Source: Rutstroemia sp. NJR-2017a BVV2
Taxonomy: Eukaryota; Ascomycota; Leotiomycetes; Helotiales; Rutstroemiaceae
DNA length: 64,000 nt
Direction: 5' to 3'
Assembly: GCA_002946415.1 (NCBI GenBank)
Contig: NJPS01000012.1
Location: 1-64,000 of the forward strand
In this document: in pieces, positions 19,401-30,690 of the stretch
Layout of the letters: each line of letters starts with the position of its first letter
How positions within the stretch are numbered: the stretch's first letter is position 1
The notes under the pieces: model-generated
Told to the model about the DNA's origin: nothing
Databases searched by the model: none
What the model saw: only the letters and a program-made list of their open reading frames with translations
Position numbers and translations under genes: made by a program

Positions 19401-22101
19401 GCAAAAGTCCTCTTACACGTTTTTGAAAAGCTACCAGACCAGTGAAACGGAAGTCTTTTGACGATAGCTCCTGGTAGATATCCATATTACGCGCAGGAGG
19501 CATAGACAGTTTCCCAAAGTCTGGCGCTGACTCTACAAGTCGGATCTCCTCAACAAAAAACGATATACATGAGGCAATCTGTTGACAGGTCGTTATGTCA
19601 GGCGAGCAAATTGTGACCAGAAATGCCGTTTCAAGCATAGAATATGCAGCAGAGCGCTCTGGTATGTCTTCTTCAAGCTCTGCTATGTCCTGTTTCAAAT
19701 CAGTGGGTTGCATAAACATTAATGAAGTCGATTAGATGGGTGGCCAGAATATGTAACAAAAGGATAGATCTGACATGGAACTGATGAAGCCCAAGACTGT
19801 GTACATACTTTAATATTTTTCAGCAGTTCTAATCGTGCCTTCAAGTAATCATGAATGAAGAAAAGGGCAGACTGCTCGTCAGCAGTCTGATTGATAAGTT
19901 TGCTTGAAACTGAGCCTAAAACAGCGGACCTAATAGAGCACGTTAACAGACTTTCCAGTATATTCTAAGCCAATGAGGCAAACATACGTAGAATTCCAAA
20001 AATTGAATTTGAGGGCACTCGAAACGGAGTAATTATTCATGCGCCAAGCAAACATGGTTCCTTCAGTTAGTGTTCCTCGAGAGACTGCACTTGTTAACGC
20101 TCTGATTCTTTCATCATCCGACGTCAGGAAAACCATGAAAGCAGCAAAGATATCCTCGAAAGCATTTTCTCCTGCTTCCATCTGCAGTGAAATTCCGCCG
20201 AAAAGTGCCAGCGGGCATGCATCCAAGAACACCAGCACACTGTGCACCATTTCTCCAGATGCAGCGAACTTAAACTGCTTATGAAGAGTCACGTGCTCAA
20301 TGGGATAGGAGTCTCTAAATCTTAATGTTACCCCCTAGCAGAATTAGCACCCGTTTGCAAGCGATTGTGATGTTTTCGTACCTTCAAGAATGCACGTATA
20401 AAGTCAGAAACCTTAGCAAATAGTTGTTCGTAGTCACTGGCATTAGACTGCTTGGCAAAATGTGTACATGCTCTGATGACAGCAAGCTTAAATTCTTGGG
20501 ATGTGTTCGGTGCGAGACAAAACGGCGCCAGACCCTCAACACATGCATTGAAATTCAGATGTGCAAGACTAACAAATGCTGCTGTCATCAAGCCACTATC
20601 TATAGTAGTATTTTCCGCTCCCACAGTATACCTTCTGAAAACTGCTTCGCGAACTTCCTCTTGGACATCCAGAGCGTAGCTTAGAATCGCCGCGTCACTG
20701 TCGGGTGGGAAATGCCTTGCAACCCGCAGGATTGAAGTCAGGCAATAGACTGCAGCTTCATTTCTGTTTCTCAAACTTTTCCTAAGCATCTCCAAAAATG
20801 ATACTTTCTTCGAGATGCTGCTGTTACTTTTCACATCCCTCATATTACTTGCAACCTCGAAGACATCGGGGAGTAGAAATAACAACGAAGTCTGAAACGG
20901 GAAGAGTAAAGATTTTCGTCTTCCCCCATCTATCATCGTGTTTGTCATGTCGAATAGAGTTTCCGCCCCACCGTCTAGCCTTTTGTGCATTGTGTGCAGC
21001 TTCACAAAATCGTCAGGATTGCGCTCCAGCCACCGCGTGATCAATTGAGGCATGACTACTGCCACAGTGGTCTGGAACGTCTTACGAAGATGTAGAAAGC
21101 TGCCACATAACTCCTGAATGACAATACCTAATTTTCGGCTGTCAACCCAGAAAGATGATATAAGACGTATGGTGATCAGAGCATTCCTGTCATCATCGAC
21201 TACGACGTTGTTTGATGCTTGATTTCCCGTAGAGGGGTGGGAGGCCAGCAAGCCCCGCAAAGAATTGCGGAGATACTCGAGAGTTCGAGGCCAGTTTGAA
21301 AAGGAAACAAACTCCACAATCTTCCTTATGTATGCCTCCGTGGAATCGGAATGTTTCAGTAGTAGACCAGTCGAATCCAAGCCATTTTGCTGACCATTTG
21401 TCCCATTTGTGTTCTCCAAGCCTAAGCTCAAGGACCCAGTACCTGCACAAGCACCTCCTCGAAATACGTCGTCTAAAATGTTCGCAGCCGGGAGTACGTA
21501 GCCTTCAGGGACAGGATTCCAAAAGAGCTTCACTGCATCGATCATTCGCTTGGTCAGATCGTCGTCCAATTGCTCTGGCGGGGTATCGCGCGACAAAAGC
21601 TTGTTTCGGGAAGCTCTTCGCCCTTCAGAAAGCTGAGCATTTCTGGAAGTGTCTTCAGACCTGTAACTGTCGGAGCCTGCCAGGCCATCGTCCTTTCCAT
21701 TATTATCTCCAGAGGCATTGATGCTTTCCCAATTTGTTGTGCAGCACTCTGCTAGTAGCTCAAGCACGTATAGTTCTGAATGTAAAACGTGGAGTGGATG
21801 CACTGCGACGGATTTGTATGGCTTCGAAAGATCTTCCAGTAGTTGCACGAGAGCTTCTGCGACAAGCGCAATCGAACGCTTACTGACATTGACGAGGGTG
21901 GAGCGGCTCAGGAGAACAATCTCATCACGGGTGAGGTCGTGGGTATCTATGCCAGTCCTGTGTGGGAGCTATATAGAGCAACAAGAGGTAAGCAAATGCG
22001 CAATATGGTGGCAGCGAACTCTGGTAGAATAGAAAACGGGATAGTACTCTTGTAATTAGTCTCTCCACCAAAGTAATGACCAGACTAGAGTTTTCGCTCA
22101 T
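13500..22101 (-). CDS. IRA1: Neurofibromin/Ira-type Ras GTPase-activating protein, about 2613 aa
   Basis: Down-regulates Ras by stimulating GTP hydrolysis, controlling cAMP/PKA signalling. Fourteen exons are predicted (high to low): 22101-22048, 21968-20382, 20334-19988, 19929-19809, 19689-18151, 18094-17935, 17882-17593, 17539-17252, 17205-16834, 16787-16701, 16654-16482, 16425-15749, 15698-13862, 13809-13500. All introns are GT-AG and frame is kept. The RasGAP domain (about residues 1210-1540) contains LLRRNCVATK, where an arginine aligns with the catalytic finger of NF1 (FRGNS), and FLRFFCPAIVAP. It is followed by the Sec14-like/PH-like module (about 1590-1900, including NVDYHLIGSLQDL). 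The long flanks look like all-helical HEAT-type repeats. Exon 1 encodes only 18 residues and joins exon 2 to restore LITRLPHRTG. The 3' end is uncertain: splicing a GTTTGT...TAG intron (13556-13500) would replace the last 18 residues with LIIA and stop at 13485. Length is close to NF1 and Ira proteins. Confidence 0.93.
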
Positions 22102-23440
22102 GTCTTTTTGTGGGTGGGCGTCTGGCAACCACGCCAATCCACTCAACAAGTTCCCGACATGCGACTATAGACTCGGAGTTTGTAGGTAGGCGCTCGATCG
22201 AGCTGAAAGATGTAATTGGCCTTGCCCAGGCCTATCAAGAAACTTGTCGCGGGAAGTCGTGAAAGGTCTGCGCACATAGCACTCGATTGGTGAGGCTCAG
22301 AAGACTAGATCGACCTTGGAGATCTCAATCGCAATGTATTGGTCGTCAATATTCTCATTCTCTCGCGTCTAGTATTTTGATTGGTATCACGGTACAATTT
22401 GCCCACGTAGGTAAACCACAGATGAGCTGATCGACTGGTCGTGAGTGAATGCGTGGAAACAGTGTTTGGAACTTCTTCCTCGGCGACTAGTCGAGGTCTA
22501 CGGAAGTAAGACTATCAGTGCGGGATACGTGTAAAATTCACGTCGGGGATGAAATTTCGAGCTACCTGCTACTTCGAGCAAATCACTGGCGGCCGTTCGA
22601 AGCTAGGAACAAACAGGTTGCTTCTCCTGCCAGATAGCTTAAAGTATGCGAGGTCGAGGAGAACTGTAAGGGAGCTGGTGGAGAGTCGAATAATCTCAAT
22701 CTCCACATTCGGTGCTCTGCGGGTTTACGACGGGTACAAACAATGGTTGTGGTTTATCTTTGGTCCCAGGCGTCCCAGGCTCCCAGAGTCCCAGCCCGTC
22801 CTAGTTTGCGCTATACTTAAAACATGTATGAATAATCTTTTGAACCCCAACTCTCAAACTCTTTACGGAGTACTTCGTACTTTTTTACTTGAGGATAACT
22901 ACATACTCGTAGAAAGCCACTGCTGATGACTGGAATTGTTTCATGCATGCCCACACGAGGGTTTCTCTTTTTACCCGATACGTGGGAGGACTCGACTTGT
23001 CATTTACCAGCAACCCTCAGAACAAGTGCCGGAGGCCATTGCGGGAAAAATGAATATCGGACAATTAATTGTTTAAACTTTAAGTTTACCGTGCCTCTAC
23101 GGCGATGAAACGAATCAAGAGGAATGAGGATGTTCGGGTTCCCATGCGGCATTGCTGCTGGCATCAATGTCGAGGAGATTACGACAAATACACTTAGATG
23201 GTTCCAGTAGCTTTCAATTCAAATGTTCTTCTATCTGTTTTTGTTTTGTTTTTTTCGTTTATATTATACATCAAAGCAAACGCCTATAGTGCCACCATGC
23301 CATATTGTCCCGCGCAACTTCACCTCTCTTGCTAGCTGTAGTATTACACCCATACTTTAATATCACAGGTCAGAACCTTGAGGACGTGATAAAGCCACCA
23401 TGAGACTCTCCAGGCATGCTGTGAAACTAATTACATCTCT
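22102..23440. other. Intergenic, 1.3 kb; no supported gene
   Basis: Upstream region of the neurofibromin gene and downstream region of RAT1, both on the minus strand. Open frames such as 22549-22926 show no family resemblance. A TACGGAGTACTTCGTA near-palindrome lies around 22863-22880; its function is unknown. Confidence 0.6.
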
Positions 23441-26400
23441 TCAGCGCCGATTACCGTAGTTGTTGTAATTGCCCCGGTATCCATCTCCATTTCCTCTTGG
23501 CCGACGATCGTTAGTAGCTTGACCATAGCCATACTGTGGTGGAGGAGGGGGGTAAGCAGGATATCCACCATAAGAGCCAGGAGGAGGCGGTGGTGGTCCG
23601 CGAGCAAAAGCACCAACGCCTGGGGGAGGTGGCTGCCAATTGGGCGGAGGTATTGGGTACGGATTGTTGTAGTTATTTTGCGGTTGGTATGGGTTGTTCC
23701 TAGGAGGATAATGATTGCTATTGCCCGACGAGTAATGGTTATTATTTCCGGACGAGTAATTGACAGAATTTCGTCCTCGTCCGTCACCGCTCAGCGGCAC
23801 TCCGCCATGACTACGGCCCGATCTAGCTGCTCTGGATTTGGTCATTTCAATGTCGGACTGACTAAGAACCGGTTTGCCAAGTTCAACACCACGTAAAAGC
23901 ATGGATTTATGGATATGTTTTGACTGTGGCATCTCATAATGTACACTATATAGCATCGTTAGCAGATGTAGACGGGTGAAGTTGTAGGTACGGCAGCTAC
24001 CTGATAGAGTGATCCTCATCGAGGCTAGGCATAGCTCCACTTTCCAATGGGAATGCCAATGAACTATGGGGAAGATATGCCTCATTTTTCTCAATTAGTC
24101 CTGTCAAGCCTTCACTGACGCGAGGATTCAGCTTCAACTGAGAAGATTCCTGCTTTTTAGAATAGAACTTGCTGGTAATCTCATCGTAGAGGGCGTGGTG
24201 AGATTCCGAGATAAGCAGAACATCTCTTCCCATCATGTTCCTAGCTGCAACTTCCGGAGGTAGTTGGGGATAGATTTTGGCCATCGCATCAAGGAGTCTC
24301 TCAGGATCAATGAATGGGAGTAAAGCAACACCCTGCCAAGCAAACCTCTTACCGTTCAGGTCAATCTCAAAGTCTTGAGGATAGAAATCGATAATTTCAC
24401 TGTCCTCGTTGGTCATCAAGTCATGAAACTGCTCAGGAATAGCTTGTCTTGATGCGGCTGGCAAGACGCCCATGAGCTGCTCAAAAGGTTTGAACACTCT
24501 GCCCTTCTCAAAGGAAATCTTCATATCTTTGAGGTTGACGAAGTCTGCAGCAAAAGGAGCATAGTGGTAAGGATAATACCATTCCCATGATGGACATCCT
24601 TGGAAATAGTAAAGCAAAACCCATGCGAGCCCTTCTACGTAGGCTCTTCCGACTTTGTGGCGGAATTCTATGTCCTTTGGGTCGGCTTTAAACTTTTGCT
24701 CATAGTATCTGTCGGCATAGCCTTCTTCCCATAGTCTAACAGAATCAGGTGGCATGTCGTCATCTGGAGTACCTGGAGTTCCTGGAGTCGACGTGCTGCG
24801 TCCTGGGGTACTGCTACCGTCGTCCTCAATGAGGTCCGCCTTACGTTTTCCTAGTGCAGATGCTGGTTGTTCTGCTGTGGAATCATCTGTCTTAGTCGAG
24901 CCGGCGTCCTCGCTGCCAGCGGCCTTGCCACTCATCATTTCTTTGAGTGCTGCAGCTGCACTTTTGTTGGCTAAATTCGCTCTGTAAGTGGCGCCTCGAT
25001 TGATTACCATGTCGTGAGTCACTTGCTTGGCTTCCTTTGAGGAAATTCCGGGAGTGAAAAGGGGCACACCATCTGGGGCAGGATCACTGCCAAGTTGTTT
25101 TTGTCTACCATTAGAGGAAGAATCTCGAGTACTACCATTACTTCCGCGGCCACCGCGGCCACCGCGACCACCTCGGTCGTTGTTGAGCTTCCGCTTTTTG
25201 GCAAAGTTCTCTTCTGATTGCCTTCTCCTTTTGAAGATGGCATCTTCTTGCTTGGCCAACCCATCGAGGATGAACTGGGCTCTTTCTAAATCGACATGAC
25301 CATCTTTGGTCAGATAGCCACCCATGTAAGGAATATTGTCGCGCCAGATGGCGATCAATGTATCTATACCATTTTCTCGGATCTCAAGACTTGGCAGATG
25401 TGGTAAGAAATCATTTCCAACAAAGAAACACATGAAAACCCAGTCGTCGAGTGCCCTTTCAAGATCGAATCTAAAGGGTTGGCTAGGCACATACATCTCT
25501 GCTGCCAAGTATTCTCGAAGAACAGAAACGTGCAACCAAATGAAGGGTTTGAGGGCAGGAGCACTATCCTTCTCATCAAACTCACCATCCTTTACCTTAG
25601 CTGCGCCAGTACATTCTCTCTCCTGGTGCCCTGCTTGACCACACAACTTGCAGGTTCGCGGTTTCGCATCCCTTATGGACACGTCTTCCCGCAAAACACG
25701 AAAATGGGGTTCATGAGTAGCTAGCCCCAACATAATCAAGTCAGCATCTAAACCATACATGACATGCCTAGTGTTGGGATTATGTTCGGGAGACGATCTT
25801 TGAGAGCGGACAAATTCCATGATTTTGTGTTCGCCCTCTCCCGGAACAGTAGAATCCGAGATGATGACTTTCAACTTTGCCCAAGAGGGATCAGTATTAA
25901 GCTTGTATGCAATCCAATATCTAAGACTGGCGGCTAAAATGTCCATGAATGGAGTTCCTGGAGTGATTTCGTTCGAATCCCAAGCTTTCTTAATTTCTGT
26001 TTCTTCGATGTAGCCGCCTTGAGACTTCAACATCTTCAGTAATTCCGCCTTGTCCTCAGCCTTCTCTTTTGCTTCTTGCGCGGATCGAAATCGACGGGAT
26101 CGTTGTTGATTCATCTTTGCACGGGGGGCGACTCCGTCGATAGCGATCATCAACAATTTCCTCGGCCGGACCATATTAACAACGCGATCAGTGTATTTGA
26201 AGATTTCCATCATCATCTCCTCTTCATCCTTGGGCGGCGGTCTGTCTTCGGGATGACCTGTGGATCAATGTTAGCCTGCACATAACGTAGAAGGCGAGTC
26301 TGTCTGGTCGCGAGCCCGTAAAGGAGTGGGAAAAATCTACACGTACTGCAAGGGTGGACAATGCCATTCATATCCAAATAGAGGTTGTCGCATTCCTCTC

Positions 26401-26590
26401 CATTAGGATTCGGCCCTCTGGCATCAACTGGTACAATCTGCCCATCGATTTCACGAGGATGCTCTTCGATAACTGGGGATATGATTTTGGGGTATTTTTG
26501 AGACTAAAGAGTACGGTCAGTGAGTACTTTACATCGGAACCTTTGTGAGGGTGTAATTACCAGCCACCTGAACAAAGCCGGAACTCCCAT
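23441..26590 (-). CDS. RAT1: Nuclear 5'-3' exoribonuclease Rat1/Xrn2, 982 aa
   Basis: Degrades uncapped nuclear RNA from the 5' end and drives torpedo termination of RNA polymerase II; also acts in rRNA and snoRNA maturation. Exons: 26590-26561 ([10 protein letters not shown]), 26503-26347, 26257-24001 and 23945-23441; introns are 57, 89 and 55 nt, GT-AG. Conserved Xrn motifs include [15 protein letters not shown] near the N-terminus, GEGEHKIM and [15 protein letters not shown] zinc knuckle ([14 protein letters not shown]), typical of filamentous fungal Rat1, follows the first conserved region. An RGG-type linker ([10 protein letters not shown]) and an S/T/P-rich acidic insert separate the two conserved regions, and the C-terminus is rich in N, G, Y and P. 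Only 703 bp separate its start from the divergent USO1 start. Total length fits the family (about 1000). Confidence 0.96.
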
Positions 26591-27293
26591 GATGTCGACT
26601 AGCTGCGATGAGATTATTCGATTGAAGGTGTATTGTTACCCGTCCTATTGTGGAAACGCTGTGCAAAGCCTTTCAAAGAGTGCGAGGCAGCAAGCAGGCT
26701 GCTGATAAAGTTTCCTTTTTGGCGCTACTGTAACTTGCGCACAAAAGATGAGACGATGTATGAGAAGAGGACCCGAGATATTTCACTGTATCAATTGAGA
26801 TTCATATCAGATATCTCTGCGACTGTATTGCGATGATGATTCCCTTCAATTTTGGTGTAGATGAAAGAAAAGCTCGTTGGAAGAGCGCGATACAAAGTAT
26901 TGTACAAAGATGCGGATGCGGTCTCCAGAATTGTCCACACCAAAGCGGATGCGGCCGACAGGGACCGCGCACTAGTCCGATAATAGTATAGGCTTCACAT
27001 ATTAGCTCTAAAATCGATGGAGAAGCTCCAGGTTCGAGCGATTTGACATCTGGCGAGAACTCTCGAAAAATTACTACGTATTTTATGAATTGGCTGATAT
27101 CACTATGCTCCAATACATGACAGTATGAAATGTATTGTGGCTCTGGTAGTTCCCGATCAGTTCTCGAACTTCAAATAACGAATCCATTCACTCTCATATC
27201 ACTCTTTCCCGACAACCTCTGCGGCGACAACCTAACAGGGAGGAGGCATAAATAGTTTCGCTCCCGCATGTACAACGATTCATTCCCCAGGAA
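26591..27293. other. Divergent RAT1/USO1 promoter region
   Basis: About 700 bp between two divergent genes, holding only short unconvincing open frames. A repeated GATGCGG word occurs around 26910-26955. An additional 5' exon of USO1 could lie here, because the predicted USO1 N-terminus is shorter than in relatives, but I could not find one. Confidence 0.5.
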
Positions 27294-30255
27294 ATGTCGA
27301 AAGTCGGGGAAACAATATCTGTGGGTTTGCCTAGTGCCACTCCAATCTATATATTTCTGCCACATCAACTGACCCATGAGCGAATAGGTGTACGCTTCCC
27401 GACTTACCTCTTCCACACTTCTAGAAGATCGGCGCGCAGCATGTCTTGGACTTCGGAGCTTTGCAAAAGACTATCCTGCATCAGTAGCCTCTGAGGCTTT
27501 GAGGGGTCTGATTTCGATTCTGCGAAAAGATGGTGAAGATGTCGACTCTGTCAAAGTTGTCCTCGAGACCTTACTTTTCCTTTTCAACCCAAACCAAAAC
27601 AGTGCGGAGGCTTCCGACGAGCTTGCATATTTCATAGCGGACGAATTTACAACACGTCAAGACAATATAACTTTACTATTGGATTTTTTGGACACAAACG
27701 ATTTCTATTCCCGTCTATATTCGCTGCAACTATTGTCCGTGATCTTGTCTGCGCGAACAGAGAGAACAGAGGAATGCATCTTCACGGCCCCTTTGGGAAT
27801 ATCAAGGCTGGTCTCAGTTTTAGACGACCGCAGAGACGCTGTAAGAAATGAGGGATTGTCTCTGTTGACATATTTGACACCAAACTCCCCAGAACTACAA
27901 AAGCTGGTAGCCTTTGAGAATGCATTCGACCGTATCTTCAATATCATAAAGCTTGAAGGGTCTCTCCTGGATGGCGACAGAGTAGTGGAAGATTGTCTAA
28001 TTCTTCTTGCGAATCTCTTGCGTCTAAACATCTCTAATCAATCATTCTTCAGAGAAACTGGGTGCGTGCCAAAATTATCAAAGCTGCTGGGCGATGCATT
28101 AGGAGCAGGGAACGAGGCTGAGGTAGCGGAGTGGGCTCAAGTTCAAAGAAATAGGAACATGTATGCGCTACTTGCAGTATTGAGACTGTTTCTTATCACG
28201 GGGGGTGCAGGGACACAAGCAAATCAAGTATCATTCTGGCATCACGGTATTCTGGGCCAAGTCTTACAGTTAGCATTCAGTCGGTCCACAGAAGTGCAGA
28301 TAAAAGCCGAGGTATGCATCAAGAATTTGCGTGAGGTATGATATTCATATAATCTGATTTCGCGTCATAGGCTCTGGCAACTTGTGCCGATCTAATTCGT
28401 GGGAACGCTACTCTCCAAGAAAACTTTGCGCAGCAACAAGTTACTTCTGTTCTTGACGAGCCTTCGGTTGGCGGCAACAGCCTGCATCATAATAATGCAA
28501 TTCCCAAAGTCTATGTCATCGATGGTTTACTTGATCTGACTCTAAGTATTCCCGCGCTTTCATCATTCGATGCACGGGCGGCCGCCTGCGAGTGCATCAA
28601 AGCCTACTTCTACAATCATCCAGCAATCCGCAAACACTTCCTCCGCCGAGCGATAGACGGCCATGTTTCTGGTGCTGACGAAACCGCAAACGTGTTGACA
28701 ACACTTCTCCAGCCTCTAGATAGTCACGTATCGAGCGATCCCTACCGCTATTGGTTTGCATCTGTGCTCCTTTTTCATTTGATTTACGAAGATGCAGAGG
28801 CGAAGAACATGGCGATGGTGGTTGCGGAAGGTGATGCTGAAAGTGGCGAGGAAGTAGTGACGTGCATTCAATCAATCACTGCCAATTTGGTCCTTGGCAT
28901 TCAAAAAGCTGTGGACGAAAGAGTACTGGTCGCGTATCTTATGCTGCTTTGTGGGTGGCTTTTCGAAGATCCAGATGCAGTCAACGACTTTTTAGGTGAA
29001 GGTAGCAACATTCAGAGCTTGATACAAGCAACACTCCGGCCTGGTGGCGATGGAGTAATGGTCCAGGGGTTATGCGTTGCTTTACTCGGGATTGTTTATG
29101 AATTCTCTACTAAAGATTCGCCAGTTCCACGAGCGACTATTCATCCGATACTAGGCTCGCGGCTTGGTAGGGATCAATACATAGATCGGCTCACAAAGCT
29201 AAGGGCCCACCCTTTACTGCGAGATTTCGAAGTACTTCCCCAGAAACTTAGCTCCGCACCTGATGGCGGTCTGCCTAACGTTTTTTTCGACAAAACATTT
29301 GTCGACTTCATGAAGGACAACTTTAGTCGTTTGCTTCGCGCAATCGATCGAGATCCTGGATTTGAAATTCCTGTGATTGCAAATGGCATCCAGAAAGGAA
29401 TATCACGCGAGATGGTGGATTCCTTGAGATCACAGCTAGAGGAGAAAAACAAGAGCTTGCAGAAGGTTGAGGAGGAGCTCGTCTCTCTTGGACGACAGCT
29501 AGGACAGGAGCAGTCAGACCACCGCAAGGCCAAAGAAACTGCTACCATAGAGCTCTCCAGAATAAAACATGTCAATGAAGCACTTCAAAAGCACCATGAA
29601 GAAGAACTTAGGTAAGTCAGTATATTTATGCCTGCAAGCTCATGCTTATAATATATTCAAGCAAACTTCGGAACGAAAAGGAGCAGATCAGCCAAGATTA
29701 CCAAAGACAGCTGGAGCATGCAGAAAAAACAGCCGAAGCTAATGCAGAGCGAGTGCGACGGCGAACGGATGCCGAAATTGCAGACCTTCAACGTAAAGTC
29801 GAGAGGCTAGAAGCTGATCTAGAGAAGGTATGGTGCAGCCATGGTATTGCCTTGCAGAAAGTAACAAAATCTAGGCAAATAAGAACCATGTTCAAGATCT
29901 CGAAACGGCCCATGAAGAATACACAACAAGTAAAGCCGAACTGGAAGCTCGATTGAAGCGTGCGGAAGAAAGGTCCAAGGAGTCCGAAGAGCGAGCTGGC
30001 ACTGCTCATGACAAATTAGCGACAGCGGAATCAGAATTGAATGACAAGGAAAAGGCAAGGCAGGCGGCTCAGAGCGAGTTAGACGATCTTTTGATGGTCT
30101 TTGGGGATATGGAAGAGAAGGTGTCGAAATACAAGGAGCGACTAAAAGAACTAGGAGAGAACGTGTCAGATGATGAGGATGATGATGATGACGATGACGA
30201 TGACGATAACGATGACGAGGAGGATGGAGGTGAAGATGAATCCGGCGTGGATTGA
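27294..30255 (+). CDS. USO1: Vesicle tethering factor Uso1/p115, about 912 aa
   Basis: Long tether that links ER-derived vesicles to the Golgi. Exons: 27294-27320, 27388-28311, 28371-29611, 29662-29827, 29875-30255; introns are 67, 59, 50 and 47 nt, and frame is kept. The armadillo-type globular head (about residues 1-650) starts with ETISVYASRLTSSTLLEDRR, matching the p115 head start. A coiled coil of about 230 residues follows (EEKNKSLQKVEEELVSLGRQ and onward), then a C-terminal tail that is almost pure Asp/Glu after residue 880, the usual acidic tail of this family. The overall size is like animal p115 (about 960) and far shorter than yeast Uso1 (about 1790). The first exon (ATG at 27294, context GAAATGTCG) gives only five residues before the conserved block; relatives have 10-15 more, so the start is the least certain part. 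Confidence 0.9.
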
Positions 30256-30690
30256 GGAGGCCATACGATCTCACCTGTGTCACATTTGAGCAGCGGCATT
30301 GCAAGGGCGCATGTTGTACCAATCTGAATGTCAGTTATGGAAGACTATCTCGATATGTGAGAGATTGTATATTCTCAAAATCGCACGGAAAAGTGCGTGA
30401 ATGCTGCATATTCCCGCGATCCAAATGTATACGCATTTCTGGTTTGATGATAAATACTCTCTTAGATTTTCTCTATGCGGAAAAGTAAAGCTGGTGAACC
30501 TATCGACTACAGTAGCGGGCAATTGCGGGGTTGGATCAGGGGCACTCGTGGGGCACTCGTGGGGCACTCGTGGGGCACTCGTGGGGCACTCGTGGCACTG
30601 CAATATCTTATCTGACGCGTCGGACAAATATAAAATCACGTTGCCTATCTGCACACTGTAGATCTGGAATTACCTCCCACGCAACACATC
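30256..30690. other. Intergenic with minisatellite between USO1 and the next gene
   Basis: USO1 3' region and the presumed promoter of the gene at 30691. Apart from the 11-bp tandem repeat annotated separately I see nothing specific. Confidence 0.55.
30539..30593. repeat. Minisatellite, 5 perfect copies of GGGGCACTCGT
   Basis: Five head-to-tail perfect copies of an 11-bp unit followed by a partial GGCACT. It begins 152 bp upstream of the start codon at 30691. One strand is G-rich with runs of four G every 11 bases, which could form a G-quadruplex; that is inferred from sequence only. Confidence 0.95.

Noticed and set aside
26940..27010. Possible small structured RNA in the RAT1/USO1 promoter (repeated GATGCGG words)
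   Set aside because: I could not fold it into a tRNA, 5S rRNA or known snRNA pattern; no conserved boxes were seen.
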